Shown here in pieces: positions 1 through 8,620 of a stretch of DNA of 64,000 bases. Position 1 is the stretch's first letter. Every line of letters begins with the position of its first letter. The notes under the pieces were generated by a model that was given only the letters and a program-made list of their open reading frames with translations, was not told where the DNA came from and did not search any database. Made by a program: the position numbers and the translations under genes. This stretch comes from Clostridium thailandense (GTDB lineage Bacteria > Bacillota > Clostridia > Clostridiales > Clostridiaceae). Location of the stretch: NCBI RefSeq assembly GCF_019207025.1, contig NZ_JAEEGC010000039.1, forward strand, positions 27,455-91,454, given 5' to 3'.

Positions 1-593
1 GCCATTATACATTGACCGCAATTTATGCAAACTGTATCACCAAGAGCTTTATCAAAAGCTGTTTCAATTTTTGTATTAAAGCCTCTGTTAGCAAATCCAA
101 TGGCATTTACAGTTTGTATATTAGAGCAGGTGCTTACACATCTTCCACATAATATGCATTTTTCTGCATCTCTAACTATAGATGTTGAGGATAAATCTAG
201 CGGCTTTATTACTCTTTCTCCTTCGTATTGTATATCTCTAACATTAAGTTCTTTAGCATAACTTTGAAGTTCACAATTCTCACTCCTACTGCAAATAGTG
301 CATTCTCTTTTATGGTTTGACAGCAAAAGTTCAACCACCATTCGCCTAGTTTCTCTTACCGCAGGGGTATTAGTCTTAACTTCCATTCCTTCTTCTGCAG
401 CTAGCGTACAAGAGGCGATAAGTTTAGGTCCTACTTCGACTACGCATATTCTGCAGGACGAGCTTTTATTCACATCTTTAAGATAACAGAGACTTGGTAT
501 CTTTATGCCAATACTTCTTGCAGCTTCCAGTACAGTGGTTCCCTTTGGAACTTGAAGCTCTTTTCCATCAATTTTAAACTTAACCATCTCCAC
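1..593 (-). CDS. hndD: [FeFe] hydrogenase catalytic subunit, HndD/HydA type, N-terminal part (cut by window edge)
   Basis: About 197 residues from the start are visible; the rest lies left of the window. I translated the minus strand: a plant-type [2Fe-2S] domain comes first (motif SSSCRICVVEV, then SCTLAAEEG), followed by the His/Cys cluster segment HKRECTICSRSENC, then a two-[4Fe-4S] ferredoxin domain with CILCGRCVSTC and the start of a second motif CINCGQCIM. This domain order is that of the NADH- or NADP-linked [FeFe] hydrogenase large subunit; the H-cluster domain itself is not in view. GTG at 593 has GGGAG at a spacing of 8; the in-frame ATG at 587 is the alternative. The gene follows the NuoF-like subunit by 25 bases and ends the hnd operon as seen here. 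The complex would couple NAD(P)H, and probably ferredoxin, to H2. Confidence 0.9.
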   Translation of the reverse strand, partial: MEMVKFKIDGKELQVPKGTTVLEAARSIGIKIPSLCYLKDVNKSSSCRICVVEVGPKLIASCTLAAEEGMEVKTNTPAVRETRRMVVELLLSNHKRECTICSRSENCELQSYAKELNVRDIQYEGERVIKPLDLSSTSIVRDAEKCILCGRCVSTCSNIQTVNAIGFANRGFNTKIETAFDKALGDTVCINCGQCIM

Positions 594-618
594 TTTATTC
601 ACTCCCTATCTGCAGAAA

Positions 619-2412
619 TTATTTTTTTTCAATTGCTTTAAACGGGCACTTATTTGCACAAGCTCCACACTTTATACATTTACTTTCATCTATGCTATAA
701 GGATGCCTAATCGTTCCGCTAATTGCGTTTACAGGGCATTGTCTAGCGCACAGACTGCAGCCTCTGCATAGTTCAGGATTAATACTATACTCTACCAATG
801 CAGTACAAACGCCTGCTGGACATTTCTTATCTACAACATGTGCAATATATTCATCTTTAAAGTATTTTAATGTAGCCAAGACAGGATTTGGAGCTGTCTG
901 CCCAAGTCCACATAAAGATGCAACCTTGATTTTCTTCGCCAAAGCTTCCAATTTATCCAGATCCTCCAAGGTACCGTTCCCAGCAGTTATCTTTTCTAAT
1001 ATTTCAAGCATTCTTTTGGTTCCTATTCTGCATGGAGTGCATTTACCACAGGATTCATCCTTTATAAAATCAAGATAAAATCTTGCTACGTCTACCATAC
1101 AGTTATCTTCATCCAATACAATCATTCCACCAGAACCCATCATTGACCCTAGAGCAACTAAATTGTCATAATCAATTTTAGTATCTAGATTTTCAACTGT
1201 AATACATCCGCCAGAAGGGCCACCAGTTTGAACTGCCTTAAATTCTTTACCGTTAGGTATGCCGCCACCTATATCATAAATAATTTCTCTAAGAGTAATT
1301 CCCATGGGAACTTCTACAAGACCTGTATTGGTAATCTTTCCTCCTAAAGCAAAGACTTTTGTTCCTTTACTTTTTTCAGTGCCTATACCAGAGAACCATT
1401 TGTCACCTTTTAATATTATTTGAGCTATGTTTGCATAGGTTTCAACATTATTTATAACTGTTGGTTTACACCATAATCCACTTACAGCAGGGAATGGCGG
1501 CTTTGGATTTGGCATTCCTCTTTTACCTTCTATAGAGTTCATGAGGGCAGTTTCCTCTCCACATACAAAAGCTCCAGCACCTAACCTTATTTCAATATCA
1601 AAACTAAATTCTGTACCTAAAATATTATTACCTAAAAGTCCGTATTCTTTAGCTTGCTTTATAGCTGACTCTAATCTTTCAACGGCTAATGGATATTCGG
1701 CTCTAATATATATATAACCTTGTCCCGCACCTATAGCATACCCCCCAATAGCCATAGCTTCCAATACCGCATGTGGATCTCCTTCCAAGACTGAACGATC
1801 CATAAAAGCACCAGGATCTCCTTCATCCGCATTGCAAATTATATATTTTTCATTACTCACCTGTTTGGCAGCAAATTCCCATTTTAGTCCTGTAGGGAAT
1901 CCACCGCCTCCTCTTCCTCTCAAACCAGATTTCTTTAAAGTTTCTACTACTTCTTGAGGCGTTAATTTAGATAAAACTTTTTCTAATGCCTTATAACCAT
2001 CAACAGCAAGATATTCATCTATATTCTCAGGGTCTATAACCCCGCAATTCCTAAGTGCTATTCTCATCTGCTTTTTATAAAATTCAACATTGTTTAAAGA
2101 TCTTATACCATAATCATCAAGGGATTCGTAATAAGCCAATCTTTTTACTACTCTTCCGTTTACAAGATGTTCATGCACAATTTCAGGTACATCTTTTATA
2201 CTTACTTTACTATAGAATGTTCCCTCAGGATAAACAATCATTATAGGCCCTAGATCACAAAGTCCAAGGCAACCTGTTCTTATTACTTCGATTTCATTTT
2301 CTATTCTATGATTTTTCAACTCATTTTTTACAGAATTGGCAATATCCATTGCGCCTTCTATAGCACAACTAGTGCCTCCGCACACCAGCACCTGAGCACG
2401 AAATAAATTCAT
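619..2412 (-). CDS. hndC: NADH-binding flavoprotein subunit of [FeFe] hydrogenase (NuoF/HndC/HydB-like)
   Basis: 597 residues. The N-terminus is a thioredoxin-like [2Fe-2S] domain with C11, C16, C48 and C52. Next is the FMN/NADH-binding core with the glycine-rich motif GRGGGGFPTGLKW near residue 170, an SLBB segment, and the NuoF-type cluster motif ESCGKCTPCR. The C-terminus carries two ferredoxin motifs, CRGCSLCARQC and CIKCGACANKC. This fused layout is that of HndC/HydB, which takes electrons from NAD(P)H and passes them to the hydrogenase. An upstream ATG at 2427 lies in the ribosome binding site GGGAGGG, so ATG 2412 is used. It starts 14 bases after the HndB-like gene and precedes the catalytic subunit. 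Confidence 0.93.
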   Translation of the reverse strand: MNLFRAQVLVCGGTSCAIEGAMDIANSVKNELKNHRIENEIEVIRTGCLGLCDLGPIMIVYPEGTFYSKVSIKDVPEIVHEHLVNGRVVKRLAYYESLDDYGIRSLNNVEFYKKQMRIALRNCGVIDPENIDEYLAVDGYKALEKVLSKLTPQEVVETLKKSGLRGRGGGGFPTGLKWEFAAKQVSNEKYIICNADEGDPGAFMDRSVLEGDPHAVLEAMAIGGYAIGAGQGYIYIRAEYPLAVERLESAIKQAKEYGLLGNNILGTEFSFDIEIRLGAGAFVCGEETALMNSIEGKRGMPNPKPPFPAVSGLWCKPTVINNVETYANIAQIILKGDKWFSGIGTEKSKGTKVFALGGKITNTGLVEVPMGITLREIIYDIGGGIPNGKEFKAVQTGGPSGGCITVENLDTKIDYDNLVALGSMMGSGGMIVLDEDNCMVDVARFYLDFIKDESCGKCTPCRIGTKRMLEILEKITAGNGTLEDLDKLEALAKKIKVASLCGLGQTAPNPVLATLKYFKDEYIAHVVDKKCPAGVCTALVEYSINPELCRGCSLCARQCPVNAISGTIRHPYSIDESKCIKCGACANKCPFKAIEKK

Positions 2413-2426
2413 CCTATTCCCTCCCA

Positions 2427-2828
2427 TCAGCCATTTATTATTGTATAATCGTTTAATACTTTGCCATCTATAACATGCATAGTATATTCATCTATTACCT
2501 TACCGTCTTTTATATGTTCTCTAACTACTCTCCTAGCCATGGTAGCAGTCATTTTTACATAAGTTACCTTTTCTTCACCGGGCATAATTATCTCTACCAC
2601 CGGCTCTAATCTGCATATTCCAATGCATCCTGTTTGAGCAACCACTATATCTTCAATTCCTAGTTTCTTAAGCTCGTCCAATATAGCTTCCATCACAGAT
2701 TTCGCTCCTGCTGCTATACCACAAGTAGCCATACCTACTACTATTCTAGGATTTTTTCTATCTTTGCCTTGATTAACCCTCGCCCAGGTCTTTTTTCTTA
2801 TTTCCTCTAACTGCTGCAAAGTTTTCAT
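2427..2828 (-). CDS. hndB: HndB-like [2Fe-2S] thioredoxin-fold subunit of the hydrogenase
   Basis: 133 residues. The protein aligns in style with HndB of the four-subunit NADP-reducing hydrogenase: a thioredoxin-like ferredoxin fold with ATCGIAAGA near the start and GCIGICRLEP in the second half. Only three cysteines of a usual four are present (C36, C68, C72); the position that would hold the second is alanine, so it may bind no cluster or an atypical one. ATG 2828 has GGAGGGA just upstream; a longer frame beginning further upstream would overlap the previous gene. The start is one base past the hndA stop, suggesting translational coupling. Confidence 0.85.
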   Translation of the reverse strand: MKTLQQLEEIRKKTWARVNQGKDRKNPRIVVGMATCGIAAGAKSVMEAILDELKKLGIEDIVVAQTGCIGICRLEPVVEIIMPGEEKVTYVKMTATMARRVVREHIKDGKVIDEYTMHVIDGKVLNDYTIING

Positions 2829-2829
2829 T

Positions 2830-3342
2830 CTATCCCTCCATTTTTGTATACTCATCAAGAATTCTTCTGACATCGTCTAAAGTTACTCTTGCATATACCT
2901 TATCATCAATGGTCATTACAGGTGAAAGTCCACAGGCTCCAAGACATCTAGTTGCTTCAAGTGTAAATTTACCATCTAAAGTAGTTTTACCTACTTCAAC
3001 CTCTAATTCTTGAGATAACCTATTAAGTATTGTCTGTCCTCCTTTAACGTAACATGCAGTACCAAGACATACCCTAATAATATGTTTTCCTTTAGGTTCT
3101 AAAGAAAAGAAATGGTAGAAAGATGCTACACCATATATTTCAGTCATTGGAATATCTAATTCATCAGAAATAACCCTAAGAGCTTCTTCAGGTAAATACC
3201 CATATAGCTGCTGTACATCATGAAGTACAGGTATTAGTCCTCCCTTTACATCCCTAAATTTTTCGATAATTTTTGAAACGTTTTCCATCCTTTCATCCTC
3301 ATCGGCATTTCCACAGCAGCAGCAATTCTCATTAATTGGCAC
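2830..3342 (-). CDS. hndA: NuoE/HndA-like [2Fe-2S] subunit of the hydrogenase
   Basis: 170 residues, first gene of the operon. It has the helical N-terminal and thioredoxin-like C-terminal domains of NuoE, with the four cluster cysteines in VCLGTACYVKGG and ATRCLGACGLSP. It is the small electron-transfer partner of the NuoF-like subunit. The start is GTG at 3342 with AAGAAGGGGG eight bases upstream. An unusual short N-terminal extension contains four consecutive cysteines (residues 7-10) followed by an acidic stretch; an internal ATG at 3288 would remove it but has no clear ribosome binding site. Confidence 0.92.
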   Translation of the reverse strand: MPINENCCCCGNADEDERMENVSKIIEKFRDVKGGLIPVLHDVQQLYGYLPEEALRVISDELDIPMTEIYGVASFYHFFSLEPKGKHIIRVCLGTACYVKGGQTILNRLSQELEVEVGKTTLDGKFTLEATRCLGACGLSPVMTIDDKVYARVTLDDVRRILDEYTKMEG

Positions 3343-3568
3343 TCTAATATCCCCCTTCTTCTATTTAATCTCTTTTATCTGCTTATAAAACTTCTAGCTC
3401 GTTAGGACTTAAAGCTTTTTAAATATATATTATAGGCAAACAATATATGCATAGATACATTCTCTATGATGCAGTTAAAAAATTAAATTTGCCCTTTAAT
3501 TATTATTTAATAAAAAAATCTTAATTAAATTTATCGGTGTAATTTTCTCAATATTTTAAATTAACACA

Positions 3569-3597
3569 ATATTACTACTTTTTCATTTTATTGTCAA
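3569..3597 (-). promoter_or_regulatory. Predicted sigma-A promoter of the hnd hydrogenase operon
   Basis: On the minus strand TTGACA (3597-3592) is followed after exactly 17 bases by TAATAT (3574-3569). The predicted start leaves about 220 bases of leader before hndA. Just past the -10 box is TTGTGTTAA, which resembles half of a Rex redox-repressor site, but no full inverted site is present. Confidence 0.6.
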
Positions 3598-3660
3598 CTT
3601 GTACCTATTTTACTACATTATTCCCTTGAAGCCTTATAACATCAACCCCCTTTTTATTAT

Positions 3661-3717
3661 AACTACAGAAGTACAACTAAAATTTTTTGAAAAATTTTTA
3701 GTTGTACTTCTGTAGTT
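3661..3717. repeat. Perfect 18-bp inverted repeat in the 3343-4037 gap
   Basis: AACTACAGAAGTACAACT (3661-3678) has its exact reverse complement at 3700-3717, with an A/T-rich and itself nearly self-complementary 21-base centre. It sits upstream of the hnd promoter and has no following T-run in either direction, so it is not a typical terminator. Its role is unknown. Apart from this repeat, the hnd promoter and the terminator at 3889-3933, I see nothing in the gap 3343-4037. Confidence 0.75.
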
Positions 3718-3888
3718 ACAAAAATTCATATAGAATTGCTTATTCCTAATTCAACAATTCTCTTATTAATATATATTTTCGATTTTTATTGCATATGATA
3801 AAAATCGAACGTCTTTAAATTAAAAAATATTAAACTGATTAATAGCATAAAGATAGAGGCATGTGATAATTAAGTATACTTTCATTTG

Positions 3889-3933
3889 GAAAAAAGCTGC
3901 CGCATTAGCATATTTTTTATGCTAACGCGGCAG
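3889..3933 (-). terminator. Rho-independent terminator of the YczE-like gene
   Basis: A 16-bp stem (3918-3933 with 3897-3912, one G-T pair, CTGCCGC core) closes a 5-base loop and is followed on the minus strand by six T. It lies about 100 bases past the stop of the YczE-like gene. Confidence 0.85.
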
Positions 3934-4037
3934 ACAAGCATGATAGTGACTTTCACCACAATCAATGAAACTAACTTAGTTTTATGACAGCCTCTTTTAG
4001 TATTTTTTGAAGTAAATGTGATCGTATTTAAGAAGAT

Positions 4038-4700
4038 TTAAAGATAGTTGGATTGAAATTTGTGAATTAGCGTTTTAAAAGTCACATCCAAAGTTTCATG
4101 ATTAACCACTGTTGCATCAAATTTAAGCAACTTAAAAGTTGTCTGGACACAAAAGCCTATTACCAGGGCAGAAATAACTGTTCCAACACCAAGCATACCT
4201 CCAAGAAACCATCCCACGAGTGCTGCTATAAGCTCAATTGATCCACGGCAGATACCTATTGGCAGTCCTGTTTTGCGAGTAAGTGCTACCATTAAACTGT
4301 CTCTAGGACCTGCACCAAAAGCTGATCCAATATAAAAATAGGAGGCGAGGGCGATAATAAACAATCCTGCAACCAGCATTATAATTCCTAGGAACATATT
4401 ATTAAGCACTGGTATTATATGAAATTCCATAATAATATCAAGGAATATACCTATGAGTACCATGTTTAAAATTGTACCGAGTCCAAGTTTTTCTCCAAGC
4501 ACTATTGTTATTATTCCAATAACTATTCCAGTAATAATTGAAGCAGTTCCAATGCTTATTCCGGTGACGTTTCCAAGTCCAACATGAAAAGCGTCCCAGG
4601 GAGCATATCCTATATGGGCATTCATAGTTACAACAATGCCAAGTGAATAGAGGAAAAGCCCTAATATTAAGCGCAGAAAACGGATTAAGAATTGTTTCAT
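4038..4700 (-). CDS. YczE/YyaS/YitT-family membrane protein
   Basis: 220 residues, almost wholly hydrophobic, with about five to six membrane segments and the family-typical stretch MNAHIGYAPWDAFHVGL after the first segment and a second similar stretch GSAFGAGPRDSLMVAL, suggesting an internal duplication. The substrate of this family is not known. ATG 4700 has AGGAG at good spacing; a TTG at 4718 lies in that binding site. The gene is divergent from a MocR-type regulator at 4887, a pairing known for YczR/YczE in Firmicutes, so control by that regulator is likely. Confidence 0.85.
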   Translation of the reverse strand: MKQFLIRFLRLILGLFLYSLGIVVTMNAHIGYAPWDAFHVGLGNVTGISIGTASIITGIVIGIITIVLGEKLGLGTILNMVLIGIFLDIIMEFHIIPVLNNMFLGIIMLVAGLFIIALASYFYIGSAFGAGPRDSLMVALTRKTGLPIGICRGSIELIAALVGWFLGGMLGVGTVISALVIGFCVQTTFKLLKFDATVVNHETLDVTFKTLIHKFQSNYL

Positions 4701-4720
4701 AATTAAATCTCCTTTCAAAA

Positions 4721-4761
4721 TTGTATGACGAAAAAATAAATGATATAATTATTGTATGACG
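4721..4761. promoter_or_regulatory. Tandem TTGTATGACG boxes, likely MocR operator
   Basis: TTGTATGACG occurs at 4721-4730 and again at 4752-4761, in the same direction and 31 bp apart (about three helical turns), between the two divergent genes. MocR-type regulators such as GabR are known to bind widely spaced direct repeats. A third, inverted copy (GTCATACAA) is at 4859-4867. Confidence 0.6.
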
Positions 4762-4858
4762 TTAGTTTGTAAGTTAATATCTTTTTTGAAATTAGTACAA
4801 ATCCTGTATTTATCTTTATTATATCGGTAATAACAGTTAAGTCAATGGATTATTGTTT

Positions 4859-4867
4859 GTCATACAA
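4859..4867. promoter_or_regulatory. Inverted third copy of the TTGTATGAC box
   Basis: GTCATACAA lies 19 bases upstream of the MocR-type gene start, just before its ribosome binding site, which would suit autoregulation. The role is inferred from sequence identity to the two boxes at 4721-4761. Confidence 0.45.
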
Positions 4868-4886
4868 TTTGAAATGGAGGAAAATT

Positions 4887-6266
4887 ATGTGGAATCCTAA
4901 AATCATTGATACAGATAAGGTGCTGTATATTGCAATTGCAGATGCAATCGAAAGAGACGTTCAGCTTGGCATCCTTAAGTCAGGTGAGAGGATGCCGCCG
5001 CAGCGATCACTTGCAAAGATAATAGGAGTTAACCTAACTACAATTTCAAGAGCATATAAAGAAGCAGAAAATAGAGGACTTATTTCAGGTACTGTAGGAA
5101 GTGGAACTTATGTATTACAAAATGAAAAAATAGATACTTCTTTACCTGGGATTCTTAACAGAGATGATGAGATTATAGAACTTGGACTAGTAGGTTCTAC
5201 AAAGGTTGAAGGTTATGATTTATCAAATTTACTTGTTTCCGTTGCAGAGAACAAGACATTGGATTCACTGTTTGATTATGTGCCAAGTCAAGGCCTTCGT
5301 AGGCATAGGGAAGTTGCTGTAAAATGGATAAAACAATATGGGTTTGAGTTGGACCCTGACCGAATTGTAATATGTGCGGGAGCTATGCACGCTATTAACT
5401 GCTGTCTAATGGGACTATTTGAACACGGAGATAGGATTGCTGTGGATTCACTCACATTTACCGGTTTTAAGAATGCTGCTCAGTTAAGTCAAATTAAACT
5501 TGAATCAATTGCAATGGATGAAGAGGGTATGATTCCTGAAAGTCTTGAAAATATATGTATGAGATCTCAGATAAAAGGCATTTATCTTATGCCAAATATG
5601 CAGAATCCAACAGCAACTGCTATGTCAGTGAAGAGAAAGAGAGCTATTGCAGATATCATCCTAAGATATGGATTAATTTTGATTGAAGATGATATATACA
5701 ATTTTACCAATAGTACTGAAAGGACAGCACTTACCACTCTTGTGCCTGATAATGGTATTTTTATCTGTAGTATGTCAAAAGCCCTTCTTCCTGGACTTAG
5801 AATAGCTATTACTGCTGTGCCTGATAGATTTTTATGCAAATTTACTCAGACTGTTACAAACACTGTTTGGATGGCACCAGCCATAAGCGCAGAACTCGTC
5901 TCGCGTTTAATTGAGAGTGGCGCTGCTTTAGAAATCATAAATAAGAAAAGAAAGATAATTGCCCATAGGCTTAAGCTAGCAAAGACTATACTTAAGGATT
6001 TTTCTTTTCAAACTACTGAAAATAGTATGTTTTTATGGCTTAACCTTCCAGAAGGGTGGTCCTCAGCAGACTTTGAAAATATAGCTTTGATGGAAAAAGT
6101 AAGAGTAATATCTGCTTATAAGTTTTATGTTGGAAATCAATTGCCACCTAATGCAGTAAGAATTTCCTTGGGTATGGTAAAAAATGATGAACAGCTTATA
6201 AAAGGATTGAACATTCTAGTGAGAATTTTAAAACAGTATCCACTACTTACATCACCTGTAATGTAG
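4887..6266 (+). CDS. MocR-type regulator: GntR-like DNA-binding domain fused to PLP-dependent aminotransferase fold
   Basis: 459 residues. Residues 1-80 form a GntR winged helix (SGERMPPQRSLAKIIGVNLT, then GLISGTVGSGTYV). The rest is a fold type I aminotransferase domain with MPNMQNPTATAM, the aspartate-containing IEDDIYN, and the PLP lysine in CSMSKALLPGLRI. Such proteins use PLP or its adducts as effector and usually do not catalyse transamination. ATG 4887 has GGAGG six bases upstream; the longer frame from 4845 would cover the inverted operator copy. Probable regulator of the divergent YczE-like gene and of itself; the effector cannot be told. Confidence 0.9.
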   Translation: MWNPKIIDTDKVLYIAIADAIERDVQLGILKSGERMPPQRSLAKIIGVNLTTISRAYKEAENRGLISGTVGSGTYVLQNEKIDTSLPGILNRDDEIIELGLVGSTKVEGYDLSNLLVSVAENKTLDSLFDYVPSQGLRRHREVAVKWIKQYGFELDPDRIVICAGAMHAINCCLMGLFEHGDRIAVDSLTFTGFKNAAQLSQIKLESIAMDEEGMIPESLENICMRSQIKGIYLMPNMQNPTATAMSVKRKRAIADIILRYGLILIEDDIYNFTNSTERTALTTLVPDNGIFICSMSKALLPGLRIAITAVPDRFLCKFTQTVTNTVWMAPAISAELVSRLIESGAALEIINKKRKIIAHRLKLAKTILKDFSFQTTENSMFLWLNLPEGWSSADFENIALMEKVRVISAYKFYVGNQLPPNAVRISLGMVKNDEQLIKGLNILVRILKQYPLLTSPVM

Positions 6267-6296
6267 TAGGTATATTTATAGCCGAATTTTTTAAGT

Positions 6297-6335
6297 GTGA
6301 AAAGTCATGCACATGTAGTGTGCATGACTTTTCAC
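6297..6335. other. Perfect 17-bp hairpin after the MocR-type gene
   Basis: GTGAAAAGTCATGCACA (6297-6313) pairs with 6319-6335 around a 5-base loop. No T-run follows directly, but a second hairpin with a T-run comes 14 bases later, so the two may act as a tandem terminator. Confidence 0.7.
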
Positions 6336-6349
6336 ATATCTCATTATAT

Positions 6350-6398
6350 AAAAAGTCTATACTTATTTTCAGAAACTAAATAAGTATAGACTTTTTAT
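6350..6398 (+). terminator. Terminator after the MocR-type gene
   Basis: A perfect 19-bp stem (6350-6368 with 6378-6396) ends in TTTTTATT. The A-run on the left arm would also give a T-run on the other strand. Confidence 0.8.
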
Positions 6399-6476
6399 TA
6401 TTGAATGTGGCTTCTAGACAAGTGAAAAGTGCCTTTTGCCAATATTAATTTTTAAAAAATTTTTGTAAAGGTGGGT

Positions 6477-6492
6477 TTGGCACACATTTTGC
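6477..6492 (+). promoter_or_regulatory. Sigma-54 (-24/-12) promoter of the atoE-ctfAB-thl island
   Basis: TTGGCAC (6477-6483) and TTGC (6489-6492) place GG and GC exactly 10 bases apart, matching the consensus TGGCAC-N5-TTGC. It lies 69 bases before atoE. A sigma-54 activator of AtoC type is encoded at 12669-14057 in the same island, which makes the assignment strong. Confidence 0.85.
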
Positions 6493-6560
6493 TATGTTAA
6501 TAAAGCGTATGAATCAAACAAGCTTGTTATTCGACCATAAATTCAAGGAGGCTTAAATAT

Positions 6561-7883
6561 ATGATTAAAACTTTATCAAGATTTTTCACAGCTATTGTAC
6601 AAAAATATCTTCCTGACCCACTTGTTTTTGCAATGATTTTAACATTAATTATGTTTGTTTCAGGAATTGTATTCACTCATCATACACCAATTGAAATGAT
6701 AGGATTCTGGGGTAAGAGTTTTTGGAATTTACTGGGTTTTGCTATGCAAATGGCATTAATTTTAGTTACTGGTAGTGCTCTAGCTAGTTCACCTTCTGTT
6801 AAACGTATTCTTAAAAAAATTGCAAGCTTACCAAAAACACCAACTCAAGCTATTGTACTTGTTACATTTGCTGCAGCTGTTGCTAATATTATTAACTGGG
6901 GTTTTGGACTAATTGTTGGGGCTTTACTTGCAAAGGAAGTTGCAAAAAAAGTGCCTCATACAGATTATAGATTATTAATTGCAAGCTCTTATATTGGATT
7001 TATGACATGGCATGAAGGTTTATCTGCTTCAATTCCACTGTTAGCAGCCACTAAAGGAAATCCGATGGAAAAGGTTTGCGGACTGATTCCCTTAAATCAA
7101 ACCATCTTTGCACCATTTAATATCTTTGTTGTTGTTGCATTGATACTTGTATTACCTTTAATGACGAAAATGATGATGCCTAAAGATGAAGATGTTGTAG
7201 AGATTGATCCAACTTTACTAAATGAGGATGAAGTTGCAGCTACTAGTATTGCTGTAGAGGAAAAAACTTTCGCGGTACGTATTGAAAATAGCAAAATTAT
7301 TGCTTGGTTAGTTGGAGCTCTTGGATTTGCATATTTGATTTACTATTTTGTACATGGCGGGACAATGGATGTCAATACTGTAAATATGATCATGTTTTTT
7401 GCTGGAATTATTCTTCATGGCAGTCCTGTATCTTATATGCAGGCGATAGTTAATGGAGCAAAAGGAACAGCTGGTATAATGGTTCAATTTCCATTCTATG
7501 CTGGAATACAAGGAATGATGGATTTGTCTGGCTTAGGCGGTATAATAACAAATGGATTTGTTAGCATATCAAATGTACATACATTCCCGCTCTTAGCATA
7601 TATAAGTTCAGGTATAGTTAACTTCTTTGTTCCATCCGGTGGTGGACACTGGGTTGTTCAAGGACCATTTATAATGCCAGCCGCCAAAGAACTTGGTGTA
7701 GCACCTGGTAAAGCAGCAATGGCAATTGCTTATGGTGAAGCATGGATGAATATGGCACAACCATTTTGGGCCTTGCCAGCTTTATCAATAGCAGGACTTA
7801 AAGTTCGTGATATTATGGGATTTTGTGTAACAACTCTAATTGTAGGTTTTATAATTTTTGGAATTGGCTTAACTTTAATTTAG
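6561..7883 (+). CDS. atoE: Short-chain fatty acid permease, AtoE family
   Basis: 440 residues with about 10-12 membrane segments. It opens with the family-typical LSRFFTAIVQKYLPDPLVFA and contains the conserved NWGFGLIVGALLAKEV and the glycine-rich FFVPSGGGHWVVQGPF near residue 360. The AtoE family is thought to carry short-chain fatty acids or acetoacetate across the cytoplasmic membrane. ATG 6561 has AAGGAGG upstream. It is the first gene after a sigma-54 promoter and is followed after 80 bases by the CoA-transferase genes, so it probably supplies butyrate, acetate or acetoacetate to them. Confidence 0.92.
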   Translation: MIKTLSRFFTAIVQKYLPDPLVFAMILTLIMFVSGIVFTHHTPIEMIGFWGKSFWNLLGFAMQMALILVTGSALASSPSVKRILKKIASLPKTPTQAIVLVTFAAAVANIINWGFGLIVGALLAKEVAKKVPHTDYRLLIASSYIGFMTWHEGLSASIPLLAATKGNPMEKVCGLIPLNQTIFAPFNIFVVVALILVLPLMTKMMMPKDEDVVEIDPTLLNEDEVAATSIAVEEKTFAVRIENSKIIAWLVGALGFAYLIYYFVHGGTMDVNTVNMIMFFAGIILHGSPVSYMQAIVNGAKGTAGIMVQFPFYAGIQGMMDLSGLGGIITNGFVSISNVHTFPLLAYISSGIVNFFVPSGGGHWVVQGPFIMPAAKELGVAPGKAAMAIAYGEAWMNMAQPFWALPALSIAGLKVRDIMGFCVTTLIVGFIIFGIGLTLI

Positions 7884-7963
7884 CACTATAAAATTATACT
7901 ACAGTTTTCACAATCATGAATTTAAATCTGAGCTGGAATTAAAAAAATTAAGGAGAGGATAGT

Positions 7964-8620
7964 ATGACTAATAAATTAATAGGTATTGATGAGGTAATGG
8001 AACATATAAAAGATGGAATGACTATTATGATAGGCGGTTTTATGGGAGTAGGAACTCCAGAGCCTATTATCGATGCAATGGTTAAAAAGGGGGTAAAAGA
8101 TTTAACGATAATAGCAAATGATACAGGATTTCCAGATAAGGGAATTGGGAAACTAATAGTAAATAGACAAGCTAAAAAAGTTATTGCATCTCACATCGGG
8201 TTGAATCCTGAAACTGGAAGGCAGATGAATGCTAAAGAAATAGAAGTAGACTTGGTGCCTCAAGGTACGCTGGCAGAGCAGATAAGATGTGGCGGTTCAG
8301 GTATAGGAGGTTTCTTAACAGAAACAGGGGTAGGAACTATTGTAGAAGAGGGAAAAGAAAAAATAAAAGTTAACGATAAGGAATATCTTTTGGAATTGCC
8401 GCTAAGAGCAGATATAGCTATAGTTGGTGGATCTATAGTAGATAAAAAAGGTAACACTTTTTATAATGGATCAACAAGAAACTTCAATCCATTAATTGCA
8501 ACTGCGGCAGACATGGTTATAGTAGGTGCAGAAAGACTTGTAGAGGTTGGAGAACTTGACCCAAACCATGTAATGACACCAGGTATATTTGTGGATTATA
8601 TAGTTGGAGGTGAAAATTAA
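7964..8620 (+). CDS. ctfA: Acetate/butyrate-acetoacetate CoA-transferase, subunit A (AtoD/CtfA)
   Basis: 218 residues, the usual size of the alpha subunit of class I CoA-transferases. The N-terminal signature [18 protein letters not shown] and the middle segment [16 protein letters not shown] are typical. With subunit B it moves CoA between acetoacetyl-CoA or butyryl-CoA and acetate. The stop codon overlaps the start of subunit B by one base (TAATG), so the two are translationally coupled. Whether this pair works in solvent formation (CtfAB) or in short-chain fatty acid breakdown (AtoDA) is not decided by sequence; the AtoE and AtoSC neighbours favour breakdown. Confidence 0.93.
   Translation: MTNKLIGIDEVMEHIKDGMTIMIGGFMGVGTPEPIIDAMVKKGVKDLTIIANDTGFPDKGIGKLIVNRQAKKVIASHIGLNPETGRQMNAKEIEVDLVPQGTLAEQIRCGGSGIGGFLTETGVGTIVEEGKEKIKVNDKEYLLELPLRADIAIVGGSIVDKKGNTFYNGSTRNFNPLIATAADMVIVGAERLVEVGELDPNHVMTPGIFVDYIVGGEN

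Noticed and set aside
25..486. Plus-strand frames at the left edge
   Set aside because: They are mirror frames of the hydrogenase catalytic subunit, whose cysteine motifs are clear on the minus strand.
3541..3575. Rex operator at the hnd promoter
   Set aside because: Only a TTGTGTTAA half matches; the second half of the usual inverted site is not present.
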